Positions 1 through 12,070 of a stretch of DNA of 64,000 bases are shown here, piece by piece (position 1 is the stretch's first letter; each line of letters begins with the position of its first letter). Made by a program: the position numbers and the translations under genes. The DNA lies in the NCBI GenBank assembly GCA_963921935.1, contig OY998179.1, positions 19,527,114 through 19,591,113 on the forward strand, written 5' to 3'. The stretch is from Galeruca laticollis. Taxonomy: Eukaryota > Arthropoda > Insecta > Coleoptera > Chrysomelidae. Under the pieces are notes generated by a model that ran no database searches, was not told the origin of the DNA, and saw only the letters and a program-made list of their open reading frames with translations.

Positions 1-226
1 ACAGTTGTCATTACCACATTTTAATTTATGAGCTCCTGATTTGTTAAATTTTGAAGATTTCGATTTGTTATTTTTAATGAGTTTGGATAAATTGTAATCA
101 GTTTTAAAGCAAATATTCATGTCTAAAGTTTCAAAAAATTACACCATCCTTAAAAATTAAATCAAAAACCTTCGGGTGGTACGCGGTTACTAGAACGTTG
201 GGAACCGCTGGTATAGACGATAGTTG

Positions 227-261
227 TATAGTAAAAACCAAATAAAGTTGCGTTTACGTCA
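227..261 (+). repeat. Left 35-bp terminal inverted repeat
   Basis: This reads TATAGTAAAAACCAAATAAA and continues to 261. It is the exact reverse complement of 2627-2661. It is the presumed transposase binding and cleavage end. Confidence 0.95.
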
Positions 262-664
262 CCAAGGACGTATTTCTATCGCATGTGTGGCTACATTTCT
301 ATCGAAAAGTGCATATACTTAAATTTGTTAATTAATCGTTTCTAAAGATAACCCAATCAATAAAAAAACTTTTGTATCAAAATAATGTATAAACAATATA
401 GCTCTATTGGATTTAGACGTCCCTCGATGTAAACATTTGTGTTAAAATTTTCATAAAGAAGCCTCCAATTACTGACGGTAAAATAGACACTGCCAGAAAT
501 AATGTCATGTTGCCGCGTTGTTTGTGACTTTGTTACTCGTGTATTGTCATCGATTTCTGAGGTTATAGTTACGTGCTTTATAAAATTTTCTTGTGAGAAA
601 TATTTATAATCAAAACTGTTTTTGTTTTCAAAACAACAAAGCATTTTCTTCTGTGATTGTTAAA

Positions 665-2244
665 ATGCCCAAACAGCTGAATAGCCGATGCAAAGAACTT
701 GTGGCTTCATTAGTAAATTATTTTGAACAAGAAAGGAAAAATAATGGTCCTTTGTTGCCCTTAAATGCTGTACAAGAGGTAGGTAATACGTGAATAAAAT
801 ATCCTTACTTTACTTTACGAAAATTTCTATTATTTTAGCGTGTAGCTGCTGCTTTAAAAATCAGTGTAAGAACAGTAAGCAAAATTTGTCAAACAAAGAA
901 AAAAGGTGAAGAGTTTGAGTCACCAAAGAAGAAACATTGCGCTCATAAACGAGTAACAAATACAGAAACTTTAAATAAGCTCTATTCGTGATACCACTTA
1001 CAACATGTACCAGAGAAATTAGTATAATTACGACAAAATTGTATATTCAACATATTTTTATTTCTGTATGCTTTTAGAACAGCACATAACGATTCAATCA
1101 TTGTGGTCCCAACTAAGAGAAAAAGAATTATTTAATGGTAGTACCACTTCTTTAAATAGATTGCTCAAAGAACTTGGGTTTAAGTGGATGAAAGATAATC
1201 CACGACGAGGACTTATGGAATTACCTAATGTTGTTTTGAAAAGAGTAGAATTCTTAAGATATTATAAAGAAGCAAAGGACGAAGGTATATACCAATTTGT
1301 GTTCATCGATGAAACCTGGATATTTCAAAATGGCATCATAGGTCATTCATGGCAAAATGAAAATATCAAGAGTGTTAAAACCACTAAAACGGATGGCAAA
1401 AGGTTTGTTGTATTGCAAAACATAAGTGGTTACTTAAACATTATTTAAATAATATTATTACAGATATATTATACTCCATGCTGGAAATGAAAACGGATTT
1501 ATTGAAGGTGCTGAAGCAATATTTTGTTCAAAAACCCATTTTAATGATTATCATGGGGAAATGAACCAGGCAAATTTCTTGAAATGGTTTGAATATCAGT
1601 TGCTGCAAAATTTAGAGAATCATTCTCTAATTATACTTGATAATGCACCTTATCACAGCATGTTATTGCATAAAACTCCAAATACAGGATGATCAAAATG
1701 TGCTATTCAGGAATGGTTGACAGAAAAAAACATTCCCTATTCTCACATGATGTTCAAAACAGGACTGTTGCAAATCGTTTCTCAGTAAATATACAGATAT
1801 ATTCTTACTTATTGCCATTTATTCTGAACATTATTTTTGTTTTTTTTTAGAAATAAGACACCAATCAAGTATATTGTGGACGATATGGCAGAACGGTATG
1901 GACACAAAGTTTTACGTCTTCCTCCTTACCATTGCATATTCAACGCTATCGAATTAATTATTTGGGGCATAGCAAAAAATTACTACAATAGGCATACTGG
2001 TAGGGATGGTAACAGTTCGAATAACTGCCTGAACATGTGGCACGAGGCACTGCACATGATAACTCCTGATATGTGGAAAAATTCTATACAACATACTGAA
2101 AGAGAGATATTTAAATGGTATGAGAGGAAAATAATATTTGATCGTCCAGAAATTAGTCCGATAGTTATAAATTTTAATAGTGAAGAGAGTGACACTGATG
2201 TTGAATCAGATGAAGAAAATGAACAAGAATTTGAATCTGCCTAG
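665..2244 (+). pseudogene. Transposase with introns and disruptions (DDE superfamily, DDE_3-like)
   Basis: The enzyme would cut and paste the surrounding element. ATG at 665 starts an exon that ends at a GT donor at 779; the intron ends with AG at 838. The second exon has a helix-turn-helix-like stretch (AAALKISVRTVSKICQ) and shifts frame near 985. A third exon, about 1068-1402, has the first catalytic Asp in FIDETW. After an intron at 1403-1463, the next exon has the second Asp in LDNAPYH, then an in-frame TGA at 1690. The last exon (about 1850-2244) has the third acidic residue in CIFNAIELI. Second Asp to Glu spans about 80 residues, much more than the 34-39 of classic Tc1/mariner families. 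The C-terminus is acidic (EESDTDVESDEENEQE). Splice positions are estimated by eye and the exon 2-3 join is unclear. Confidence 0.85.
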
Positions 2245-2439
2245 TTTCATTTCACAATATGTTGATTTGTTTAATGTTAGTTTTTGTCTTTGATAATACG
2301 TTCATTATTAAACATATTTTATTTTATTGCTTGTATTTTTATTATATTTATTTATTGAAAGATTTGGTAAGTCAGTAATAACCTTACCACTTTTATTCTA
2401 GAATTCCTTACTTTGTGAAATCTATTCATAAATTTAATT

Positions 2440-2556
2440 AACAAAAAACGTAAATGAAAAAACTCCACACTATATTAAACGAAAACTATCAAACTATCGA
2501 TAATTTTGTAGTTTTCATTTATATTGTGAAATTTTCTACATTTACGTTTTTTGTTG
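2440..2556. repeat. Subterminal imperfect palindrome in the mariner-like element
   Basis: AACAAAAAACGTAAATG at 2440-2456 is repeated in reverse complement at 2539-2555. The arms lie about 80 bases apart inside the 3' non-coding part of the element. It could fold as a hairpin in DNA or RNA, and no function is evident. Confidence 0.7.
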
Positions 2557-2626
2557 ACTTCAGTTATTTTCTGTTAATTTCCATATTTCGCGAACACTCT
2601 GACAACGCTACAAATGTTCACAATGA

Positions 2627-2661
2627 TGACGTAAACGCAACTTTATTTGGTTTTTACTATA
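2627..2661 (-). repeat. Right 35-bp terminal inverted repeat
   Basis: This is the exact reverse complement of 227-261 over 35 bases; the next base outward from the match at the inner side differs (C versus T). Confidence 0.95.
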
Positions 2662-4480
2662 GTTAGCTAATTTCGACAATCCTTTCAAACGGACTTTTCA
2701 AATCACTTCGCGGTACTTCCTTGAGATTATGTACATAAAACAACCGCCATTGAATCTTAGTGAAGATATCAGTTATAAATCATGTACCTAAATTTTGAGA
2801 AAGTACCGTGAGACTTTTATAATGATATAAATATTATTGATTAATATGTAACCGCTTCTTTTTCTACTGGAATCGTGATCTAGGCAAAAGAATTATTGTA
2901 AATCGTTTGTGAACCAAAATGGTTCGATGTGATTAATCAACTTTCACTGGAGATTCCGATGTGTTTCGTTTCGAAATAAGGCTACATTTCCAGTAACAGT
3001 AGCAGAGATTATTTATTATTATTTCAGAATTAGAGAACACGTTTTTTTTCTATTTTTCTTTAATTACCAAGAAGATGTTATAATCTGTTAGTCTTTATAA
3101 TCAATTATAAACCAAGCTATACTTTCAAACTAGATGGAGTAATCTCAATTATGGCAATCTGAGATTAAATTATATAATACTTTTAGGAAATTATATTAAT
3201 TAGATTAAAACCGATAAATTTTTGTGTATATTTTTTATTACCGAAATTATTCTTTGGACATAACAGCAGAGGAACCATATTACTTTCTTCTACTAACGAA
3301 ATATAATATTTCATTTTGGAACAACTTTAATGACAGAGAAGCAGATTACAAGTTTGTAAAGAGAAGCATGAATAAAATGGATATTGTGCTGACTAATTCA
3401 CTACTGTTTTTCACTGGCAAAATACCCTAAAAACGGCATCTTTACTACATACAAAAAAGTTACCTGCAATTACTTTGACAAAATTCACATGTGATTTTTA
3501 CTGCGACAAAATTTTAATGTTTTGAAGGTGCGTTGATCAAAGCAAATTTTGTTACCATGGTTCTGTTATTTATTTAAAATGTTATTGTGTTATTTCTTGT
3601 TAGAAAACGTCAAATTAGTTCAGTTCAAAAATGAGTGTTTCTGAAGAATAGAACAGATTTGGAATACAATCTATTGCAGAAATTAAAAAGACAGTGTTGG
3701 AGAATGTATCTCCAAATACGTATGTCTCGAAAGCTTCCAGTTGGTGACAGTTTTCGTTGATTATAAGTTTGAAAAGCATACTCCAGCCGAAGAATTCGTA
3801 AAAATATGGAATATTATGCTTCCAATAGGAAAAAAACGGAAGGGATTACAAAGAGTCAAGCATATGAAACACCACGGCGCAGATGCTACAAGAAAAATAT
3901 CAAGAATTTAATATAAAAATAGATCTATTTACCGACCGTTTGGCAAAGAACTCAAAACTAAAACAACTTCAATGTAACCAAGAGAAAAGAAAGTTCGAAC
4001 GCCCTTACAACACAGGAATGATTGAAAAAGATAGAAATGCATGACGAAGACAATCCAGACGGCTTACAACGAAGCAGTGAACTGCAAAGTATATTATTTC
4101 TGACATGAATTATATGTAATTATATTACTGCAAAACAGAAATACCAATCCAAACAGGCTTCTTTTGACAGTCCACCTTACAATAAAACATGTTAAACCAA
4201 CAATGTGTAAAATTTCTTATAAAGTACTACTGTTTATATTTGAAATTTCGGTTGTCCCAGATGTCAACCAATGTGGCTCCGGTTCACTCAAATGGAGACG
4301 GGTGTGGGTGAACGTCTCGAATCTGGGATGTTAAATTTAAAAAAATATTGTTAGGCGCCAGTCAAATTTATCTGAGCCGTAAAGAGATTTTTCCCAACTT
4401 AAACTTGACAAACATGAGGGGAAAACTAAAAGAACAACCTAACTTACATTCCCTTTATTATGAGTTTCCGAAATACTTAA
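2662..4480. other. AT-rich stretch with faint coding-like remnants
   Basis: No supported gene. A 68-codon open frame at 3224-3430 has no match I recognise. From about 3631 to 4080 three frames give coding-like pieces broken by stops, including NVSPNTYVSKASSW and KHTPAEEFVKIWNIMLP. These could be the remains of a tyrosine-recombinase-like or other transposon gene, but this is not established. Confidence 0.4.
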
Positions 4481-4487
4481 ATACTTA

Positions 4488-4690
4488 AAACATTTGTATT
4501 ATATTGTAACAATTTAGACCACAATAATATATGTATTTACATTAAAATCCACAAACTAATTGGAAATATTCCCCTGTCCCCTGAAAACTTTACATGTTCA
4601 GAATATTTGTATTATAGTGTAACAATATAGACCACAGTAATAAAATGTATTGGCAGTAAAAGTCAAAAATATAGCTGAAATATTATCAAG
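4488..4690 (+). repeat. Diverged two-copy direct repeat, period about 113-117 bp
   Basis: TTTGTATTATATTGTAAC with the following 'tagaccacaataat' context near 4494 recurs near 4607 as TTTGTATTATAGTGTAAC with 'tagaccacagtaat'. The spacers between the copies have diverged. Confidence 0.6.
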
Positions 4691-7600
4691 TAAATTTGAG
4701 AACCTTGTGTTACATGTTTGTACCTTGCGTTGGATCCAAAGCAAAAGTCAATAGCATACAAATATATAATTTCACAGTATACTGATAATGTAGTTCTATT
4801 AGTAAAATCCCGAAAACCTTAGTTGAATAATAAACCCCCACCCCCCCCCCTTGAAACTATAACGCAACTTATACTGAATTTATAAGAAAAGGTAATTAAT
4901 GACACTTATTAATATGTACATCCTCTTCATATAAGCCTACTGCTATCTGTATTGGATTCCCAGAGAGAATGAAGTACGCCACCAATCCAGGTGTGAATAT
5001 AAGTAAAACTTCTGGCAGCCTCTTACTACAGCCTCCCAGAACCAAAGTCAAGTTCCATATGGTGTATCTCAATCAAGGTAAGACAATCTCCCCAAGCTGA
5101 CAAGCAGAAGAAGAACCCTAAAAAGACCAAGGTGCATCAGATATGAGGCACGACTTCATAACCCTCCCAAGATGACATAAATCTATTAATAATCCAATAT
5201 CTAATATTCGGAAGTAGCGCCTATGGCTCAAAAAAAATCTATATTTACAATTTACGTAAAAAAATACTTTTCCCTAGTGTTCTACTAACTGACTTACAAC
5301 TTTTTCTAAAAAACCATGAATAGTTAGTATGTGAATAGAAGTTATATCCAATCTACCAAAATATAAAAATGAGCTTTATATATATAAAAAATAACGATTA
5401 CACGCAGTACGTAAAAATATAAAACACAGTAATACTTGTCAACTATTCAACTAAGAATATCGCAAGTACATGCGTCAATATCTTATACGGGACATGCTGT
5501 ATACTGCGAACTACTCAATTAAATCATTTAGACTACTATTTGAAACCCGTTATCTGAAGTAGAACACAATTAGGTGACAGTCATAAAAAGAATTGATGTT
5601 TTTATGTACAAAGTGACTGATTTTACTATAAAACCAAAAAAAAATGACCCTGAACTGTACAAAAAGATTATACTAATTTACAACAGATTGAAAAAATTCT
5701 AATAGTTACCAATTTAAACCCACCCATAGTCCCTTTTCTGTAATAGGAAATAAGTGAAAATATTCTCGATAACCTATATAAAATTACTATAAAACTTCAT
5801 TTACCTCTAATCGAGGGTTCCAATTTTTCTATAGATTCCAAAAAACTTCTCTTCCATACAGAATTGAAAATTATATCAAATATACTAGAATTCCAGTTGA
5901 TAATCTCCTCTCAAAGAGTCAGGTAGCATGGTTTCCAAATATCGACCATTATCCACAAAATCTCGTGAAATATCCCAAAAATACTATCACCAATAACATC
6001 CCGAATAAATTAAGACGGTATTAATAATCTCCCCTAACTGGGATGGTTTCGAATACCATATATAAAATTCGATACCGTTTCACTGACTGGCAATCATCTA
6101 GCCATCTTCAAAAACCAAATTGAAATGTCGTTAACATTCTTCCTGTCCCTAAAGTTCATTTTACAGCGCAGACTCGAGTAAGTTTCCAACCAATAGAAAT
6201 CCAGCAGACATGAATTCGTCTTAACCACAGACCATATAACAACAATCCACATAAGACATCGAACAAGAGTCGAATAAACCCAAAAATGTTACTAGTAAAT
6301 GTCCACATATCACCAGCACATCAGAGAGGAAATCTGTGTGTAAATATAATTGTCTATGACTCGTAAACTCATAGAGCAAATGTCACAGAGATCTCGACTG
6401 CTCCCAGTGCGAAACGACAAACGGACGCTCTTATTGAAGGCATATATATCATCGAGCAATTGTCAATTTCAATTTGCACAACATAAACAAAGTGCTTACA
6501 TATTAGAAATTATTTAAATGGATTTAAATAATCATAGTACCATAGTAACCCCGCAAATATTAATGTACAAAGCTAAAATGCCCGGAGTTACCGTTCAAAT
6601 CAGATGGACTCTAAACAGTTAACGTATTATGGGTAAATATTGTATCATACCCAACGACATCCATGTCCTAACATGAAGTTATCTACTATGGAAATATTTA
6701 CTGAAGCCCACGTGGTAAATAAATGAAGATTAAACATACCCCTATCTGAATGAGAAGTATGTGTAAGTTAATCAACTAATTTATTCTAACTTAATACTAG
6801 TAATATGTTTTAGACTGCAAGTCAAGGAGTCGGTTATATCCGAACCCTAATAAGTTATAGCACTTATCAGCTAAAGCGGGCAGTTTTTTTCGGACTACCC
6901 AATATGATGTAACCAGAACAAAAATCAGTAGTCCCACGGTTTATATATCTACAATAAAAACCAAAAGAGGGAGAAAAACCCCTTAATACCCCGAGAATGT
7001 AAGTTAAAGAAGATAAGTATTACTAAAATTAACTCTACTTACAGTGGCGCTCGTTTTTGTATCAGAGGATACAACTTACCAACTTTCCCAGCAATCAATA
7101 GTGATTGATAATATAAAATTACTATCAAGATGTTATGATATGTCGGCTACAGCCTGCACCATTTCACCAGGAAGATGATGGCAGAGTAATCACTAAAACT
7201 CTGGGCTGGCAGAAACAGATAACAACAAGAATACTGTTAGAAGACTTCTGTTAAAATCCACACATAAAAAAACGTTAGAAAAAATCAACATACTTTCACA
7301 ACCTGCAAATACTTATAGAAGCATATGTAAAGTGTTACAAAAAAAATGTCAAATAGGTAAATTTTTATATTATATTATTGATAGTTAAGTTATCCAATAA
7401 AAAATCTAATGATCGTTTAATATTTAAAAAAAATTGAGTTGGCAGTCTTAGTGTCAAAACAAACCCGTTACATTCTTACTGACAGAGTTGTGAACTTAAA
7501 AATTATTTCCACCAATTTTTCTAGGTCACTTTCCTTAGCTAGATTTTTTTTAAAAAACTCCAGGTTTATTAGTTCCTGATATATGATCCCTTATTACCCT

Positions 7601-8911
7601 AATTGAATCACCCGATACAGAGCCCAGTTCTTCATTTTTCAGGATTTAAGAAAATAAATGGACGAATATTTGAGATGACGAAAGGTTCTTGCGGACCTGA
7701 TAATCTATTCTACTTTTAGAAATGTTCGATTGCGCGTATCAATAAAATGACCCCTTTTCTCACACCATAAAAATTTCCATTCTTATTCTTTTTCCGAAAA
7801 GGTTTTTCCAACATTTCATTGTAGGAAAAACGCAATAAATGTTTCTACTCGCCCACTAAGCTATATTTCATCACTACTACGTGACGCAAGCCGCACAAGT
7901 TATAACTTGTTGTATAACCGACACCAATTTTACCGACCTTTGATTTCAACGACCATTTTTTTCACAAATTTCCTACATAGTCGACACGTCCAATAAATAT
8001 ATTTATTCTATAAAAGAAAATGTTTTTTTTTTAATTATAACTAATACCTATTACGGTCAAAAAAACCTGGTAGATTACATTTCCACGTGACCAGTTTTGA
8101 ATAACTGTGTTCTCGTTTCTCGGTAAGAATACCATATTCAAATTATGTATCTACATTCATTAAGAGGAGGACATGTTCTATCCCAAATCGATAGAATTAT
8201 TACTGAGTCATTCAGTGTAGTTTTAAATCCAATACCAATGTTGCCAACTCTAGTTTTTATATACTACTGTTACTATAAAAACTTCCTATAATATATCGAA
8301 AATTGCTATTGACTGTTATTTAATACTTACTTACAAATTACTTATTATATCGATACCGATTGATAATCCCAAACATATTGTTTTGATTATAAATTTCTAT
8401 CAATAAATTGTTAGTATTAAATTCCTCGATCCTTCCCTACTTGTCTTAAAATACATACTTTATACTTTCTAACACTACAAATAACCACTCTTAAAATATA
8501 TCTTATAAATAAATGGAGATTATTGGGTATTTTCAATAATTAATTAAATTTTTATAAACAGATTAAGCAATAGAAAATATTTATAATAAAATGTTTCTAC
8601 AACGGTTATGCAAAACACGCTTTTCTACACAAATTTTTATAAGCAAAGTAAGCCTTTTCTCAATTTCTTTGATACCATTGGAAAAGTAGTAAATAAGAGT
8701 ATACACTATGCACTTTTCCCCATGGAATCTAACATTATATTTATAGTGAAATTCGTTGACAGATACTGATATTACAGTTAAGTAAAACATATTATGGAAA
8801 AAAAGATACACTATCAACTACATTTGTCTACATTTAACTGATTTTTCATTGTTTCTTTTCAAAGTATAACTAAAATAACTACATAAGTTACTTTTTTCTT
8901 TCATTAATGTA
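4691..8911. other. AT-rich non-coding stretch
   Basis: I see no supported gene here. A run of C interrupted by one A lies at about 4837-4852. The only longer frame (8581-8817, minus, 78 codons) has no recognisable motif. The sequence at about 8841-8905, ending in TACATAAGTTACTTTTTTCT, recurs with changes at about 13945-14025, so this edge belongs to a dispersed repeat. Confidence 0.5.
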
Positions 8912-10085
8912 CAGTTGCGGCCAATAAAAAATGGGACAATTCTTATAGCAGATTTTTGTTTAATTCTAGCTGCTTGAATATGTCTTATGAAGACGTCATA
9001 TTACAACATTCAAGATTTGACATCTGTCAGACAATTCCAAATTTGAAAGTAATTATGTCGCATAGAAATTCAGTGACAAAAGGTGAAATAATCGCAAAAA
9101 TAGACGATAGGTGGTTAGTGAGGCAAACTGCGGTATTTTACAATGTAAGCAAGAACTCAGTTTCAAGTATTGTAAGAAGATGGCGATATGAGGGAAGAAT
9201 TAATAGAGTTCCAAGCTCAGGACGTCCGAGAAAGTCACCTGGTGAACAGGATGCTACTTTGATTAACCATTTAAGAGCAAATCAATTTGAAACAGTAGTT
9301 CAAGCTGTTCCAGCAACAAATATTCCAGCATCCTGACGTACGGCCCGTCGCGGAGTAGCACAGTTTAAATTGAAATGCCACACAGCAGCAAGGAAACTGT
9401 TATTAAAGAATAGACACAAAGAAGCAAGAATGGGGTTTGCTTTAGAGCATATTACTTTTGACGAACAATTTTGGAATCGTGTTATTTTTACGGATGAAAA
9501 GGTTTTCCAATCGTCAAATAGCGGCAATATTCGTGCCTATCGCCCACCGAATACACGGTTTGACGAGAATTATGTCAATTTCACAAATAAAAACGGTCGT
9601 TTTTCTGTAAACATGTGGACGTGGATATCTACGAAGGGACCAGGAGTTCTATGGCATATTGGCGAAAGATTTAATAGTCAAGCATACATCAGAATTTTAG
9701 AAAATGTTATGCTTCCTTCTGTTGACATTCTTTTCCCTAATAATGATTTTATCTTCCAACAAGATACTGTGCAGTGCATAACTCTTGTGTAGTAACCGAA
9801 TGGTTTCAGGCACGTAATAGTAATGTTCTTAACTGGTGTAGTAAAAGCCCAGACTTGAATCCAGTAGAAAATGTTAGGAGAATGTTAGTAAGAGAAATTC
9901 GAAAGGCAAACGTAATACCAAGAAACGTTGAAGGTTTTTTGGAAGTCATGAATAATGCTTGTGAGAAAATAACTGAAGAATATTGTTCCACATTATGTAG
10001 ATCGATGACCAGTAGGTTAAGAGAAGTCATAGAGCATAATGGCGGGATTACTGAATATTATTTGTTGTTTTTTATTGAAAATTAA
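8912..10085 (+). pseudogene. Tc1-family transposase, broken (DD34E)
   Basis: The left end CAGTTGCGGCC follows a TA at 8910, the usual Tc1 insertion context. A start at about 9055 (MSHRNSVTKGEI) opens a paired-type helix-turn-helix region (about 9100-9200), then a basic GRPRKS linker. The catalytic residues are visible: Asp in IFTDEKVF, Asp in FQQD, and Glu in SPDLNPVENV. Allowing for a frame change near 9770, the second Asp and the Glu are separated by about 34 residues, as in Tc1. The gene has an in-frame TGA at about 9334-9336 and the frame change just after the second Asp, so it cannot make a whole enzyme. The 3' part is duplicated next to it. Confidence 0.9.
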
Positions 10086-10130
10086 AATTTATTTAGAAGC
10101 CTTTGATGTTTAATAATGAAAAACAATGGG

Positions 10131-10446
10131 CATGTAATATTAATGTTCTTAACTGGTGTAGTAAAATCACAGACTTAAATCCCGTAGAAAATGTTTAGGG
10201 CAATGTTAGTAATAGAAATTCTAAAGGCAAATGTAAGACCAAGAAACGTCGTTGAAGGTTTGTTGGAAGTTATAAACAATGCTTGGGAGGAAATAACTGA
10301 ATAATATTGTTCCACATTATATAGATCGATGACCAGTAGGTTAAGAGAAGTCATATAGCATAATGGTGGGATTACTAAGTATTAATTGTTTTATATTGAA
10401 AATTAAAAATTATTTAGTAGCCTTTGATATTTAGTTATAGAAAACA
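10131..10446 (+). pseudogene. Duplicated 3' part of the Tc1 transposase
   Basis: This is a diverged direct copy of about 9813-10124. It repeats the stretch around the catalytic Glu and the 3' non-coding tail (AGCCTTTGAT followed by a GAAAACAAT-like end). It has its own extra stops and a one-base insertion after the GTAGAAAATG motif. A tandem duplication of the element end, or two insertions with deletion between them, would explain it. Confidence 0.85.
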
Positions 10447-11032
10447 ATATTATTTACACTTTAGTATTATGTAATAAGTACGACTATGAAGAAAAGAAAA
10501 GAAAATGTTCTATATTAATAAATCCGTTAACAACTTGTGAATACATAATTTAAAGTTAAAACAAAATTATGCGATCGTTTGACCTTTTTTTATTTGCAAG
10601 AGCATAACAACTTACAAAAACAATTTGAAAATAAAACATAGTATTTCAAATTAGATTACATAATGTCGTCACGAATTATAAAAATATTAAACATCGTTGT
10701 TGAAAAAATATACATCGAATGTGCAAGTCGAAGAAAAACATTATAATAAACGTAGTTGCTTACACAGCAAAAGATGAAAAAAATGTTACTGGCAAATTTA
10801 TAGAAAAAGGGTCGGTCGGAGGAAGAGACGTGGTTTGTTCGCGAAAGGCGTCGGGTAGTTTTGACCCCAACCGTAGGGGCAAGATAGCGTCACCTGCATG
10901 GGTACGTTTGTCAGTCCGGATAAAGTATTTGATTTATTTTAATTTTTAAGCTATTGCATTAGCTTCTATCGCGGGCCTTGAGCGTGGAGACCGAATCCAG
11001 AAATTCCGTAACGAAAATAACCTGACACTTAT
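10447..11032. other. Non-coding spacer before the satellite
   Basis: No supported gene. A 76-codon open frame at 10719-10949 has no recognisable domain. A more GC-rich patch lies at about 10810-11000. Confidence 0.4.
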
Positions 11033-11905
11033 AAGAGGACTGCCCAATAAATGTTGATACTTTTATGACTATACAAGGACTGTCCAATAAATTTTGATTA
11101 TTTTATGATGATACGAGGACTGTCCAATACATTTTGATTTATACTTATACGAGGACTGACTGATTCTTTTATACTTATACGAGGACTGCCCAATAAATGT
11201 TGATACTTTTATGACTATACGAAGAATGTCCAATAAGTCTTGATTATTTTATGATGATACGATGACTGTCAATACATTTTAATTCTTTTATACTTATACG
11301 AGGACTGCCCCATAAATATCTTCATATATACTTTTATCATTATTTTATGCTGATACGAGGACTGTCCAATATGTTTTAATACCTATATACTTGTACGAGG
11401 ACTGTCCAATAATTTTTGATTATTTTATGATGATACGAGGACTGTCAATACATTTTAATTCTTTTATACTTATACGAGGACTGCCCATTAAATTTTGATA
11501 CTTTTATGACTATACGAGGACTGTCCAATAAGTTTTGATTATTTTATGCTTATACGAGGATCGTCGAATACGTTTTGATTGTTTTATACTTATACGAGGA
11601 CTGCACAATAAATTTTGATACTTTTATGATTATACGAGTGCTGTCCAATAAGTTTTGATTAGTTTATGCTGATACGAGGACTGCTCAATAAATTTTAATA
11701 CTGATATGATCAAACGAGGACTGTCCAATACATTTTGATTCTTTTATACTCATACGAGGAGTGTCCAATAAGTTTTGATTATTTTATGCTGATACGAGGA
11801 CTGTCCAATAAATTTTGATTTTCTATACTTATACAAGGACTGCCCAATAAATTTTGATTATTTTATGCTGATACCAGGACTGTCCAATAAATTTTTATTT
11901 TTTGT
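11033..11905 (+). repeat. 40-bp satellite array, about 22 units
   Basis: The unit core is GAGGACTGTCCAATAAATTT followed by a variable TTATG or ATACT-type half and a TATAC end. Core starts fall about every 40 bases (11035, 11075, 11115, then 11396 through 11874 at 39-40 base steps), with an irregular part between 11151 and 11356. Unit variants partly alternate (CTTTTATGACTATA, ATTTTATGATGATA, CTTTTATACTTATA), which suggests a higher-order repeat. Confidence 0.93.
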
Positions 11906-11988
11906 TTTGGTAATTTATATATAATACTGCTATACAGATAACCAAAATTTTTGATATTAAAATGAGCGATATTAACAGTAGCCCTTTT

Positions 11989-11991
<3 letters not shown>

Positions 11992-12067
<76 letters not shown>
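11992..12067 (+). repeat. CA microsatellite, about 37 repeats
   Basis: An uninterrupted CA run, followed after a short break by a few more CA units. It directly follows the satellite region. Confidence 0.97.

Positions 12068-12070
<3 letters not shown>

Larger units (their letters stand above)
227..2661 (+). mobile_element. IS630/Tc1/mariner-superfamily DNA transposon, nearly complete
   Basis: The left end (227-261) and right end (2627-2661) are perfect 35-bp inverted repeats. Each outer end carries TATA, which fits insertion at a TA dinucleotide, so the element is 227-2661 give or take the TA. Between the ends is a transposase gene in several exons on the plus strand. The length of about 2.4 kb suits an intron-containing member of the superfamily. 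The gene is damaged, so this copy is probably immobile unless another copy supplies the enzyme. The identical end repeats suggest a fairly recent insertion. Confidence 0.9.

Noticed and set aside
11033..11905. Regular 40-bp repeats as a possible CRISPR array
   Set aside because: The units are contiguous with no unique spacers, and the window is eukaryotic.
11863..12063. Minus-strand frame rich in Cys-Val repeats
   Set aside because: It is a translation of the CA microsatellite, not a gene.
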